64,000 bases of DNA, from assembly GCA_001602645.1 (NCBI GenBank), contig LUYE01000036.1, positions 117,718 through 181,717 of the forward strand. The letters run 5' to 3'. This DNA comes from Methanosarcinales archaeon Methan_01. GTDB lineage: Archaea > Halobacteriota > Methanosarcinia > Methanotrichales > Methanotrichaceae. Made by a program: the position numbers and the translations under genes. Positions 52,545-60,881 of this stretch are shown piece by piece. The notes under the pieces are model-generated. The model had not been told where the DNA came from. It searched no databases and saw nothing but the letters and a program-made list of their open reading frames with translations. Each line of letters begins with the position of its first letter. Position 1 is the stretch's first letter.

Positions 52545-54053
52545 GTGCAGGAGAAATCGTTGTCGGAGATCAACGAACGCATCCGGGACGGCAGCGTTCG
52601 GGTGGTCACTGCGGAGGAGATGCCGGACCTGGTGGACGAGCTCGGCACCGACGGTGCGGTCCGCGAGGTGGACGTCGTCACCACCGGCACCTTCGGAGCC
52701 ATGTGCTCTTCCGGTCTCTTTCTCAACACCGGCCACAGCGATCCGCCGATAAAGATCTCCAGAGCTTGGCTGAACAACGTGGAGGCCTACGGCGGGGTAG
52801 CCGCCGTCGACCTATTTTTGGGAGCCACCCAGCCGTCCGAGGACCGGGGAGACGAGTACGGCGGAGCCCACGTCATGGAGGACCTGGTCAGCGGGAGGGA
52901 GGTGGAGCTCCGGGCCCAGGGCGCGGTCACCGACTGCTATCCCCGTTCCGACCTGGAGACGACCCTCCGGCTCGGGGACTTCAACCAGGCGATCATGGTC
53001 AACCCGAGGAACTCTTACCAGAGGTATGCGGCGGCCACCAACTCCACCGATAGGACCCTTCATACTTACATGGGGACCCTCCTTCCCCGCTACGGGAACA
53101 TAAGCTACAGCGGAGCCGGATCACTCTCGCCGATACCAAACGATCCCGACTTCGAGTACATAGGGGTCGGGACTAGGATCTTCCTCTGCGGCGGCCAGGG
53201 GCACATAATAGGTTCGGGGACCCAGCACCTCCCCCAGAGCGGGTTTGCCACCCTGATGGTGAAAGGGGACCTCAAGGAGATGAGCGCCGAATTTCTCAGG
53301 GCCGCCACCTTCCAGGACTACGGCCCCAGCCTCTACGTCGGCCTGGGGGTTCCGATACCGATCCTCAATGAACGGATCGCCAAGAATTCTGCCGTCAGGG
53401 ACAGGGAGATCATCACCGAGATCGTCGATTACGGCGTCCCGAGGAGGGACCGGCCGACGGTGAGGCGGGTTAACTACGAGCAGCTCTACTCCGGGTCCGT
53501 CGAGATCGAGGGGTCTGAGGTGAGGACCTCCGCTTTATCGAGCCGCCATGTGGCGAGGAAGGTCGCTTCTGCCCTCGGCGCCTCCATCAGGAGGGGCGAG
53601 TTTTTCCTATCGGCGCCGGTGGAGCCCCTCATCGCCACGGGCCGGAACAACCCCATGAAGCAGACGAAGGAGTTTCTCCTGGTGAGGGACGTCATGAGCC
53701 CCGAGGTGGCAACAGCTCGGGAGGAGATCAGCATCCAGGAGGCGGCGGCGATGATCGTCGGCGGGCCCTTCGACCACCTCCCGGTCGTCTCGGAGGAGGG
53801 GAGGCTGATCGGGATGGTTACCGCCTGGGACGTATCCAAGGCGGTGGCCAGCGGGAAGACCTCTCACATCTCTGAGATGATGACGCGGAAGGTCTTCATA
53901 GCAAGCCCCGACGAGCCGATGGAGCTCGCGGCTCGGAAGCTTCACCACCACAAGATCTCGGCTCTTCCGGTGGTAGACAAGGACCACCGGGTCGTGGGGA
54001 TGGTCACGAGCGATCACCTTAGCAGGCTCTACGGCAGGAGGGGGTCGCTTTGA
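52545..54053 (+). CDS. L-aspartate semialdehyde sulfurtransferase (DUF39 + CBS), homocysteine synthesis
   Basis: 502 residues. The DUF39 domain spans about 1-380 (VVTTGTFGAMCSSGLFLNTGHSDPPIKISRAWLNNVEAYGGVAAVDLFLGATQ; RIFLCGGQGHIIGSGTQH). Two CBS domains follow (FLLVRDVMSPEVATAR and ISEMMTRKVFIASPDE). In Methanosarcina the homolog MA1821 with the ferredoxin MA1822 converts aspartate semialdehyde and sulfide to homocysteine. The next gene is that ferredoxin. Cys in GAMCSSG and FLCGG are candidates for persulfide transfer. GTG 52545 is given as start; TTG 52560 with GGAG six bases upstream is equally possible. Confidence 0.88.
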   Translation: MQEKSLSEINERIRDGSVRVVTAEEMPDLVDELGTDGAVREVDVVTTGTFGAMCSSGLFLNTGHSDPPIKISRAWLNNVEAYGGVAAVDLFLGATQPSEDRGDEYGGAHVMEDLVSGREVELRAQGAVTDCYPRSDLETTLRLGDFNQAIMVNPRNSYQRYAAATNSTDRTLHTYMGTLLPRYGNISYSGAGSLSPIPNDPDFEYIGVGTRIFLCGGQGHIIGSGTQHLPQSGFATLMVKGDLKEMSAEFLRAATFQDYGPSLYVGLGVPIPILNERIAKNSAVRDREIITEIVDYGVPRRDRPTVRRVNYEQLYSGSVEIEGSEVRTSALSSRHVARKVASALGASIRRGEFFLSAPVEPLIATGRNNPMKQTKEFLLVRDVMSPEVATAREEISIQEAAAMIVGGPFDHLPVVSEEGRLIGMVTAWDVSKAVASGKTSHISEMMTRKVFIASPDEPMELAARKLHHHKISALPVVDKDHRVVGMVTSDHLSRLYGRRGSL

Positions 54054-54436
54054 AGCTGATGCTCCACGTCGCACCGGGGATCGTCCGAAGGCCGATCGTC
54101 TCCTCGGTGATCCTGGAGACGAAGGCGCTGATCAACATAGAGCGGGCGAAGGTGGACGCCGTCTCCGGGGAGATCGTCGTCGACGTCGAGCCCGAGAGGT
54201 GCAGTGAGGTGAAGGCCGCCTTCGAGGCCCGGGGGGTCAGGGTCGTCCTCCTGGAGAACCCCATCGTAAAGGACGATGAGGAATGCATCCACTGCGGTGC
54301 CTGCATATCGATCTGCCCCACCGGGACCTTCCATTTCAAGGGGTCCGAGGTGGTCGCCGACGCCGGAAAGTGCGTCCAGTGCGGAACCTGCGTCACTGCC
54401 TGCCCCCAGAGGGCGCTGAGGCTGATCCTGAAGTAG
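54050..54436 (+). CDS. NIL-domain ferredoxin partner for homocysteine synthesis
   Basis: 128 residues from TTG 54050, overlapping the upstream stop (TTGA) and preceded by GGAGGGGG. Residues 1-72 form a NIL domain (LHVAPGIVRRPIVSSVILETKALINIERAKV). Residues 73-128 carry two [4Fe-4S] motifs (CIHCGACISICPTG and CVQCGTCVTACPQ). It matches the MA1822-type protein, which supplies electrons or sulfur for the DUF39 sulfurtransferase. The overlap means translational coupling. Confidence 0.9.
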   Translation: MKLMLHVAPGIVRRPIVSSVILETKALINIERAKVDAVSGEIVVDVEPERCSEVKAAFEARGVRVVLLENPIVKDDEECIHCGACISICPTGTFHFKGSEVVADAGKCVQCGTCVTACPQRALRLILK

Positions 54437-54695
54437 ATCTCGATCCTTCGAGCCTCGGGGGTGTTGGAGACTTTCCAGGAGAGGGGGACCTCAACGAGGC
54501 GATGATGTCACGAACGATGAGGGATGAGGTGATATGGGGGTTTGGGGCTACAACCCTCGCCCTCAATACCCCCTCTCAAAGGCAGCGGTGACCTCCAGAT
54601 CCCCCCTCTTTTCCGCCCTTCTGCTGACATGTTAAACGCTTCTATTCACCTTTCATCCGACATGTTTATGATTATGCTTGCATTTATGCCGCACC

Positions 54696-55469
54696 ATGAA
54701 CCGCAAAGCTTTATCCCTTTTAGTCGGATTGATCTTGGTGGCGGGCCTGGTCGTCTCGGGGTCCGCCGCCGATGGGTCGCTCCTAGTTTATTGTGGCGCG
54801 GGAATGAGTGAGCCGATGGAGGAGATCGCGGACCTCTTCGAGGAGAGGGAGGGGGTTGAGGTCCAGTACACCTTCGGCGGATCGGCCCAGCTCCTCTCTC
54901 AGATCGAGCTGTACCAGACCGGCGACCTCTACATGCCGGGTGCACGATCTGACATCGAGTCGGCGATAGAGAAGGGCTTCGTCGACGAGACCAGAGACGT
55001 CGTATACCACGTCCCCTGCATCGTCACCCCGAAAGGTAACCCTGCAGGGATCGATTCCCTGGAGTGCCTGGCCGAGCCGGGCGTGAGGGTCGCCCTCGGC
55101 GATCCGACGGGTCCCGCCATAGGAAAGGTCTCGAAGAAGATTCTGGAGAGCCTCGGCATCTGGGATGAGGTCGGAGAGAACGTAGTCGCCTTCTCTGGAA
55201 CTGTAAACGAGCTTCTCGTCTACGTCTCTCTGGGGCAGGCCGACGCCGCCATAGTATGGGAAGACCTCTTCAACCCCGATGAGATGGAGATGGTCGAGAT
55301 ACCTCGGGAGAAGAACGAGATCAAGGTCGTTTCGATCGGAACTCTGATCTTCTCCGAGGATAAGGAGGTCGCCGAGAGGTTCATGAACTTCGTCGTCTCG
55401 GAAGAGGGGAAGGAGGTCTTTGTTGATCACGGGTTCGTCGCTTATCCAGATCCGAAGTATGAGGGATGA
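54696..55469 (+). CDS. modA: Molybdate/tungstate-type ABC transporter substrate-binding protein
   Basis: 257 residues from ATG 54696. Signal peptide (KALSLLVGLILVAGLVVSGSAA), then SLLVYCGAGMSEPMEEIADLFEEREGVEVQYTFGGSAQLLSQIELYQTGDLYMPGARSDIESA, the ModA-type fold for oxyanions; VALGDPTGPAIGKVSKKILE lines the site. Without a structure molybdate and tungstate cannot be told apart. Upstream, GACATGTT occurs twice (about 54626 and 54659), a possible regulator site. It is followed by permease and ATPase genes. Confidence 0.86.
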   Translation: MNRKALSLLVGLILVAGLVVSGSAADGSLLVYCGAGMSEPMEEIADLFEEREGVEVQYTFGGSAQLLSQIELYQTGDLYMPGARSDIESAIEKGFVDETRDVVYHVPCIVTPKGNPAGIDSLECLAEPGVRVALGDPTGPAIGKVSKKILESLGIWDEVGENVVAFSGTVNELLVYVSLGQADAAIVWEDLFNPDEMEMVEIPREKNEIKVVSIGTLIFSEDKEVAERFMNFVVSEEGKEVFVDHGFVAYPDPKYEG

Positions 55470-55496
55470 TCCTCATGGGGAAGGGGGCAGAGGAAG

Positions 55497-56291
55497 CTGA
55501 CCGTCCTTGAACGGCTCTGGCTGAAGGCCGCCACCATCGGAACGGGCCTCTTCCTGGCGGCCTTCATATCCGTAGTCCTCCTCATGGTGCTGACCCGCTC
55601 GCCTCCCGAGACCCTCCTCGCTTCTCTCAGCTCCAAGGAGATCCAGTTCGCCATCGTCCTGAGCCTTAAGACGTCGGTCGCCTCGACGATCCTCTGCCTT
55701 TTGGTCGCAGTCCCGGCGGCTTACGCCCTTGCTCGCTACGACTTTCCGGGAAAGAGCGTCGCAAACACCCTTCTCGACATGCCCCTCGCCCTCCCGCCGC
55801 TGGTGGCGGGGGTCGGCCTCCTCCTCTTCTTCGGGACCAGCCTTCCGGGAAGGGAGCTCGCCGATGCGGGGCTCGTCTTCGTATTCACCCCCCTCGGGAT
55901 CGTGGCCGCCCAGTTCTTCGTCAACGTCCCCTTCATGGTGAGGGTGATGAGGTCGACCTTCGAGGGGATCAGCCCGCGCTACGAATACGTAGCCAAGACC
56001 CTGGGGTGCACCGAAGGCCAGGCCCTCTGGAGGGTGACCCTGCCGATGGCCTCAAACGGTCTCGTTGCGGGGTCTGTGATCACCTGGTCGAAGGCGATAG
56101 GCGAGTTCGGAGCCGTCCTGATGATGGCAGGAGCTACGAGGATGAGGACCGAGACCCTGCCCACCTCTCTGTTTCTGAACATGTCCTGTGGAAAGCTCGA
56201 CGAGGCGATCTCGGTGGCGACCATCCTAATACTGATATCGGTGATCAGCCTCTACGTATTCGAACGGCGGGTTGGAGGTCTTCGCCTTTAG
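55497..56291 (+). CDS. modB: ABC transporter permease, molybdate/tungstate type, with obscured start
   Basis: Frame is coding from at least CTG 55497: TVLERLWLKAATIGTGLFLAAFISVVLLMVL provides the first membrane helix, upstream of the first ATG (55584). No ATG/GTG/TTG occurs in this frame between the preceding stop (55467) and 55584. ATG 55475 has a GAGG site and would continue in frame if the G5 tract at 55483-55487 had four Gs. Later sequence is typical: about six helices with EAA loop YVAKTLGCTEGQALWRVTLPMASNGLVAG. It forms the channel with ModA and ModC. Confidence 0.82.
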   Translation: MTVLERLWLKAATIGTGLFLAAFISVVLLMVLTRSPPETLLASLSSKEIQFAIVLSLKTSVASTILCLLVAVPAAYALARYDFPGKSVANTLLDMPLALPPLVAGVGLLLFFGTSLPGRELADAGLVFVFTPLGIVAAQFFVNVPFMVRVMRSTFEGISPRYEYVAKTLGCTEGQALWRVTLPMASNGLVAGSVITWSKAIGEFGAVLMMAGATRMRTETLPTSLFLNMSCGKLDEAISVATILILISVISLYVFERRVGGLRL

Positions 56292-56304
56292 AAGGGGGCA
56301 AAAG

Positions 56305-57405
56305 ATGCTGAGGATGGAAAAGGTCTCTAAAAATCTAGGCGACTTCGTCCTGAGGGACGTCTCCCTGGAGGTGGGAGACGGCGAGTATCTCGTCATCATC
56401 GGCCCTACCGGCTCCGGAAAGACGATCCTCATGGAGACGGTGGCGGGAATCTACAACCCCGACGAGGGGAGGATCTTCCTCGACGGACGGGATATCACAG
56501 GGGAGGCGCCTCGGAACCGAAAGGTCTGCATGGTCTATCAGGATTACATGCTCTTCCCTCACCTTTCGGTGGAGGAGAACATCGCCTTCGGCCTGAAATC
56601 GAGGAGGGTATCCGTCGGCGAGGTCGAGGAGAAGGTGGCCGAGGTCTCGAACCTTTTGGGGATATCTCACCTTCATCCCCGGCGGCCAGGGACGTTGAGC
56701 GGAGGTGAAAAGCAGAGGGTTGCGATCGCCAGGGCGATCGTCATGGAGCCCTCAGTGATGCTCCTCGACGAGCCCCTCAGCGCCCTCGACGGCCTGACGA
56801 GGGAGAGGCTTCGGCGAGAGCTGAAGAGGATTCACCAGGTCTACGGGACGACGATAATACATGTCACCCACAACTTTGAGGAGGTCTTCTCCCTGGCAGA
56901 CAAGGTGGCGGTGATGAACAAGGGAGAGATCGTTCAGGTGGGAACCCCGGAGGAGATATTCAGAAGGCCCAAATGCGAGATGATCGCAAGCTTCGTCGGA
57001 GTCGAGAACATCTTTCGGGGAGTCGCATCAAAAAGTCGAGGCATGACGGAGATAGTGGTGGACGGCTTGAAGATAGTCGCGACGGCAGAAGGGGGCGGCG
57101 ACGGCGAAGGAAACGATGGCGAGAGAAGTGATAAGTTAAACGGCTGGGAGGGCCGAGAGGTCTTCGCATCGGTCCGGCCCGAGGAGATCCTGATCTCCAA
57201 GGTGCCGCTCAAATCGAGCGCCAGAAATTCCTTCTCCGGCAGGGTCGACGAGATCGCCAACGGCGGGATGATGGTCAAGGTCTGGGTGGACGTGGGGATC
57301 TCCTTCATGACGATGCTGACCCGGCTTGGATACGAGGAGATGGACCTGAAGGTGGGAGATCCCGTCTATCTGACCTTCAAGGCGACGGCGGTTCACGTCT
57401 TTTGA
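56305..57405 (+). CDS. modC: ABC transporter ATP-binding protein, molybdate/tungstate type
   Basis: 366 residues from ATG 56305, preceded by AGGGGG. Walker A GPTGSGKTILME, Q-loop VYQDYMLFPHL, signature LSGGEKQRVAIARAI, Walker B VMLLDEPLSALD, switch HVTHNFEE. Residues about 245-366 form TOBE/MOP-like domain (VFASVRPEEILISK, NSFSGRVDEIANGGMMVKVWVDVGISFMTMLTRLG). An acidic-glycine insert GGGDGEGNDGERSDKLNGW is unusual. It powers oxyanion import; the MOP part may sense the oxyanion. Confidence 0.9.
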   Translation: MLRMEKVSKNLGDFVLRDVSLEVGDGEYLVIIGPTGSGKTILMETVAGIYNPDEGRIFLDGRDITGEAPRNRKVCMVYQDYMLFPHLSVEENIAFGLKSRRVSVGEVEEKVAEVSNLLGISHLHPRRPGTLSGGEKQRVAIARAIVMEPSVMLLDEPLSALDGLTRERLRRELKRIHQVYGTTIIHVTHNFEEVFSLADKVAVMNKGEIVQVGTPEEIFRRPKCEMIASFVGVENIFRGVASKSRGMTEIVVDGLKIVATAEGGGDGEGNDGERSDKLNGWEGREVFASVRPEEILISKVPLKSSARNSFSGRVDEIANGGMMVKVWVDVGISFMTMLTRLGYEEMDLKVGDPVYLTFKATAVHVF

Positions 57406-57438
57406 GGGGTCGGGGCCGAAGGCCCGCAAAGCCCGCAC

Positions 57439-57523
57439 GGACGGCGCGGGGATGCGGGGCGGCTGCGGTCGAGGGGGCGAGGGACACCCTCGGGCGGGGA
57501 CGGAGGGCGGCGAAAAAAAGGCA
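57439..57523 (+). repeat. Intergenic repeat family, copy A
   Basis: Shares GGCGCGGGGATGCGGGGCGG and GGGCGGCGAAAA blocks with copies B (58298-58384) and C (58819-58855). About 85 bp, G+C-rich, between modC and the minus-strand HepT gene. Confidence 0.75.
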
Positions 57524-57576
57524 TAGGCGGCTAAAAAAATTGGATAATTTCAGGAAGTTTCCTCTTCGGGCTCTTT

Positions 57577-57897
57577 TCAAATCAGCTCGATCTGTTGCTT
57601 CAGCACTGGCACGTCGTCCTCGACGACGGACCAGATCAGATCAGTATCCACCTCGAAGTAGCGGTGGACCAAAATGTGGCGCATCCCCACGATCTGCTGC
57701 CATGGCATCTCGTCATGCCCGTCTTTCAGTTCATCCGAGATTGCACGAGCAGCCTCTCCGATGACCCGGAGGTGATGAATAATCCAGTTCTGGATCAGCT
57801 CATCGTCTTCAAAGGCCTCGCGCCCTTTCGAGGCGTACCTCTCGATCCGCTCTATCGCCTCGGCGATGTCCAAAAGCCGTCTCCTATCGTCCCTCAT
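57577..57897 (-). CDS. hepT: HepT-family toxin (DUF86), second module
   Basis: 106 residues, all-helical HEPN protein with RHILVHRYF (R-x4-H-x-Y) near residue 72. Its ATG overlaps the stop of the nucleotidyltransferase gene upstream (ATGA), so the pair is translationally coupled. Compared with the 28056 copy, sequence is clearly different, indicating separate acquisition. Confidence 0.87.
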   Translation of the reverse strand: MRDDRRRLLDIAEAIERIERYASKGREAFEDDELIQNWIIHHLRVIGEAARAISDELKDGHDEMPWQQIVGMRHILVHRYFEVDTDLIWSVVEDDVPVLKQQIELI

Positions 57898-58184
57898 AGC
57901 GCCACGGCTTCTTTTAAAACCTGGTCTCGGATCCGCTTTCGAAGCCCTCTCTCGGTCACGACGTCCACGGGGCAGCCCAAAAGGTCTCGAAGGTCCATCA
58001 GAAGGCCGCCAAGGTCGAGGAGGCTCCGACCAGGTTCCATGTCGACGAGGAAGTCGAAGTCGCTTGCTTCGTCCGCCGCGCCCCTAGCCACCGATCCGAA
58101 GATCCTGACGTTGTAAGCCCCGTGCTCGGCCGCCACCTGGAGGATCTCGGTCCTCTTCTCCCTGAGGAGGTCGCTTTTGTCCAT
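57894..58184 (-). CDS. mntA: MNT-type nucleotidyltransferase antitoxin, second module
   Basis: 96 residues from ATG 58184. Pol-beta motif [18 protein letters not shown], exactly GS-x10-DxD, then [32 protein letters not shown] at about 58203 is a palindromic TATA region that would give an almost leaderless message. The frame begins earlier (58235) but without a ribosome site. It pairs with the HepT gene downstream. Confidence 0.85.
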   Translation of the reverse strand: MDKSDLLREKRTEILQVAAEHGAYNVRIFGSVARGAADEASDFDFLVDMEPGRSLLDLGGLLMDLRDLLGCPVDVVTERGLRKRIRDQVLKEAVAL

Positions 58185-58297
58185 GGCCAAACCACCCGAT
58201 CTATAATTATACAACACATCTTTTGGTATGTCCACCTTTCGGCCTCGAAAGATCGCCGCTGAAATGGTCTCATATCGATAGTGAGGTCAATCGACCC

Positions 58298-58384
58298 AGG
58301 CGGCGCGGGGATGTGAGGCGGTTGCGTCGAGGGGGCGCGAGACCTCCACCGGGCGAGAGAGGCGGGCGGCGAAAAACAGACGAT
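58298..58384 (+). repeat. Intergenic repeat family, copy B
   Basis: Aligns along its whole length with copy A (GGCGCGGGGATGTGAGGCGG, TCGAGGGGGCG, GGGCGGCGAAAA). It lies between two divergent nucleotidyltransferase genes; the rest of this 330-nt gap holds no gene. Confidence 0.75.
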
Positions 58385-58514
58385 GGCGAGAAGGGCGGCG
58401 GCATCATCCGGAGCTGACGGGGGCGATGATTATGACGATCTTCGACAATGTCAAAAGGTAGATAACTCCAAAGCATCAAAATAGCGAAAAAGGGCATTTC
58501 GGAGGGATCGACGG

Positions 58515-58796
58515 ATGGACGCTTTGAAAATCTTGAAAGAGCACGACGATGAGATAAGAAGCCGGTTCGGCGTGAAGCGGATCGGGATCTTCGGCTCTCA
58601 TGCTCGGGGCGAGGGAAAGGAGACGAGCGACGTCGACGTCCTCGTGGAGTTCGTGGAGCCCTCCTTCGACAGCTTCATGGATCTGGCCTTCTTCCTCGAA
58701 GACCTCTTCGGAAGGGATGTGGACCTTGTAACTATCGGAGGTCTGAGCCCTCACATCGCCCCCTTTGTGGAACGGGAGGTGGTCTGGGCTGGATAG
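58515..58796 (+). CDS. MNT-type nucleotidyltransferase, without HepT partner
   Basis: 93 residues. Motif GSHARGEGKETSDVDVLV is GS-x10-DxD; VDLVTIGGLSPHIAPFVEREVVWA ends the domain. A ribosome site GGAGGGAT precedes the ATG. No HEPN gene follows; instead a shortened copy (C) of the intergenic repeat starts 22 nt downstream. It may act with the neighbouring HepT or be an orphan antitoxin. Confidence 0.83.
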   Translation: MDALKILKEHDDEIRSRFGVKRIGIFGSHARGEGKETSDVDVLVEFVEPSFDSFMDLAFFLEDLFGRDVDLVTIGGLSPHIAPFVEREVVWAG

Positions 58797-58818
58797 AGGT
58801 GCTGGCGCCGATCGCCCC

Positions 58819-58855
58819 CGGCGGCGCGGGGATGCGGGGGCGGCGAAAACAGGCG
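58819..58855 (+). repeat. Intergenic repeat family, copy C (internally deleted)
   Basis: GGCGGCGCGGGGATGCGG is joined directly to GGGCGGCGAAAACAGGCGA, so the middle of copies A and B is missing. It directly follows the orphan nucleotidyltransferase gene. Confidence 0.7.
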
Positions 58856-58942
58856 AGTGGCAGCGATGGGGAGCTGCATCGTTGCAGAGCGGGCTGTGGC
58901 TAGGTCGCGCAGTATGCAGGTCTTTAAATGGTAGCCTGCAAT

Positions 58943-59569
58943 TCAAGGACTTTTAAATCGATGTTTCTTAACGAAGATATAAATTATATTTAATACTCCT
59001 GCTACAATTAATCCTCCGATTGTTCCTTTGGACCAAAACAGTTCATTCAAAATATTATTTTCTTTCTGAGTAATTGGGCTATTATCCCCGGTTGTCACAG
59101 GACTTTTGTCTCCGTGTGTTTCAACTATTGGGCTATTTGGGCCAAAAGTAGTCTTGAACTCCTCTTTAGGAACAGCAACTCGGATGCCATTCCAAAAGTA
59201 GGTGTATTGATTTATGTCTAGTCTATTGTTCTGGCAGGTGAGTATTCCACAACCATCGGCTCCGCTAATACTTACACCTTTATTTTCGCATGATCCTTGA
59301 AAAAATGCAAACGGTTCTATCTCACCAAATAATTCAATTATTCTTCGTAGATCTTGATAGCCGTAAGGCCACGTTATTACGTCAACTGACTCGTTTGTTT
59401 TTATGTTGATGATGTACGGTTGGTTGATTTGAATATCGTTACCTTGACAATCTTCATAGATCATATCAGTAAGATAGTCAATAAATATGTCGCTAGATTT
59501 TGCTGAAGTAATGGTGCCCAACGCAAACGATACGATCATAATTCCTATGAGGATCGGTGGTATTTTCAT
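58943..59569 (-). CDS. A+T-rich membrane-anchored protein of unknown function
   Basis: 208 residues: signal peptide (ILIGIMIVSFALGTITSA), an exported domain with four cysteines (YEDCQGND, SCENKG, GCGILTCQ), a motif GPNSPIVETHGDKSPVTTGDNSPITQ (three xNSP/xKSP repeats), then a C-terminal helix (IGGLIVAGVLNIIYIFV) with a basic tail. The Asn-Ser-Pro repeat resembles short beta-solenoid linkers next to membrane anchors in bacterial and phage proteins. Codon use is far more A+T-rich than neighbours, suggesting transfer. Function unknown. Confidence 0.65.
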   Translation of the reverse strand: MKIPPILIGIMIVSFALGTITSAKSSDIFIDYLTDMIYEDCQGNDIQINQPYIINIKTNESVDVITWPYGYQDLRRIIELFGEIEPFAFFQGSCENKGVSISGADGCGILTCQNNRLDINQYTYFWNGIRVAVPKEEFKTTFGPNSPIVETHGDKSPVTTGDNSPITQKENNILNELFWSKGTIGGLIVAGVLNIIYIFVKKHRFKSP

Positions 59570-59664
59570 GATCTAGTATAATCATACGTTCATATAAAAA
59601 TATTTGCCTGCTATCGATTGGTTTGCACAAATTAGATGCATTAACTTAAGCCAGAATGTCGGGC

Positions 59665-60318
59665 TCACCCCGACGGACATAGTATGCTGAGAACCTTGCA
59701 CAGATCCTCGTCCAGGGCCTTAAGATCCTTCCGGATCTTCTCGGACTTCATCATGTCGCAGAGGTAGTTGAGCCGGCTGATGACGTCATCGATCCCGGAC
59801 TCCGCCTCCTCCCGCCCCTGCCGGACGGTGGAGTAGTACGCCTCGGCGTGGTCGCAGCTCACCTCGATCCCGAAGAAGTCGTAGTCGAAGAGCCCCTTGT
59901 ACTCGAGGATGATCGGCTTGTAGATCGACCGCATCCGGGGGATGTAGAAGTCCTCCAGCATCTTTCGGAGGAGCTTGTTCTCGACGTATCCGATGTCGAT
60001 CCGGAGGTACCCCTTCCCGTGGATGTACCGGGAGTAGAAGGCGTTGTACCGCAGGGTTGAGGTGAGGTCCGTCCTCATCTTCAGCCGGAACTCCCACTCC
60101 TCCCCGAACTCGACGACCCCCTCCTGGCTGAGGATGTGCCTTGCCTCGATGATCTGGCCGTTGTAGAACCTGACGATCACCTGGTCGACGCCCGGCCGCT
60201 CCTCCTTGATCAGGACGTCCTCCACGCCCCAGCCGAAGACCTCCGTCGCCGCCTCCTTCGTCGACCCCAGGCTGTTGAAGCGTCGGAGCATATCCAGCAG
60301 GTCGCCCATCTTCTCCAT
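59665..60318 (-). CDS. Unknown soluble protein
   Basis: 217 residues, not recognised. A mixed alpha-beta first half (VIVRFYNGQIIEARHILSQEGVVEFGEEWEFRLKMRTDLTSTLRY) is followed by a helical part (KLLRKMLEDFYIPRMRSIYKP) and a C-terminal helix (ESGIDDVISRLNYLCDMMKSEKIRKDLKALDEDL). No membrane segment. TCTTTATC about 28 nt upstream of the ATG fits a leaderless promoter. High G+C and codon use are native. Confidence 0.6.
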   Translation of the reverse strand: MEKMGDLLDMLRRFNSLGSTKEAATEVFGWGVEDVLIKEERPGVDQVIVRFYNGQIIEARHILSQEGVVEFGEEWEFRLKMRTDLTSTLRYNAFYSRYIHGKGYLRIDIGYVENKLLRKMLEDFYIPRMRSIYKPIILEYKGLFDYDFFGIEVSCDHAEAYYSTVRQGREEAESGIDDVISRLNYLCDMMKSEKIRKDLKALDEDLCKVLSILCPSG

Positions 60319-60474
60319 CGGCCTTTTGGTGGTCTGCGGCCCTGATAAAGATTTTGTCGGACCAGCACAGCCTCTCCTCTCCAGTTGATGGAGTCATCAG
60401 ATCGGAAGGGAGAGCCGATCTCCAATGGCATATCTTTAATATCTCCACCGACCAGCTCTCCTCGGTGCTAAAGA

Positions 60475-60801
60475 ATGATCGAGATAACCGATGCTGCGGC
60501 GGAGAAGCTCTTGGCAAGCCAGGTGGAGGGGAAAGTCGTCAAGCTCTTCAAGACGAGCAACCCCGGCGACCTGCCGAGGTTCGCCCTGGGGCTCGGCCCC
60601 TTCAACGATAAGGACCTGGTCTTTGAGAGCAACGACGTCCAGGTCTACATGAACCCGAGCGAGTTCGAGGAGCTCCGGGTCGCCGTCATCGACTACGTCG
60701 ACGACTCCCGGGGTCGAGGCTTCGTCGTCATCAAGGGTCAGAATGAGGCCTGCGGCCTGATGAGCTGCGAGGAGTGCGGCCAGGACTCCTGCAACGAGTG
60801 A
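60475..60801 (+). CDS. HesB/IscA-like small protein with cysteine-rich tail
   Basis: 108 residues. MIEITDAAAEKLLASQVEGKVVKLF and VYMNPSEFEELRVAVIDYVDDSRGRGFVVIKG follow the HesB/A-type fold used in Fe-S cluster carriers. The canonical three cysteines of bacterial IscA are not all in place; instead the tail carries ACG, SCEECG and DSCNE (five cysteines). A role in metal or cluster binding is inferred. Monocistronic. Confidence 0.68.
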   Translation: MIEITDAAAEKLLASQVEGKVVKLFKTSNPGDLPRFALGLGPFNDKDLVFESNDVQVYMNPSEFEELRVAVIDYVDDSRGRGFVVIKGQNEACGLMSCEECGQDSCNE

Positions 60802-60881
60802 GGTGGCCGGACGCGAGAGGTGATCGAATAAGCGGGATCGAGAGGCAGGCGAGATCGAGGGACGGGTTCGGCCGGAGATGC

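Noticed and set aside
57402..57764. 120-codon plus-strand frame after modC
   Set aside because: Lies over repeat copy A and antisense to HepT; composition reflects the repeat.
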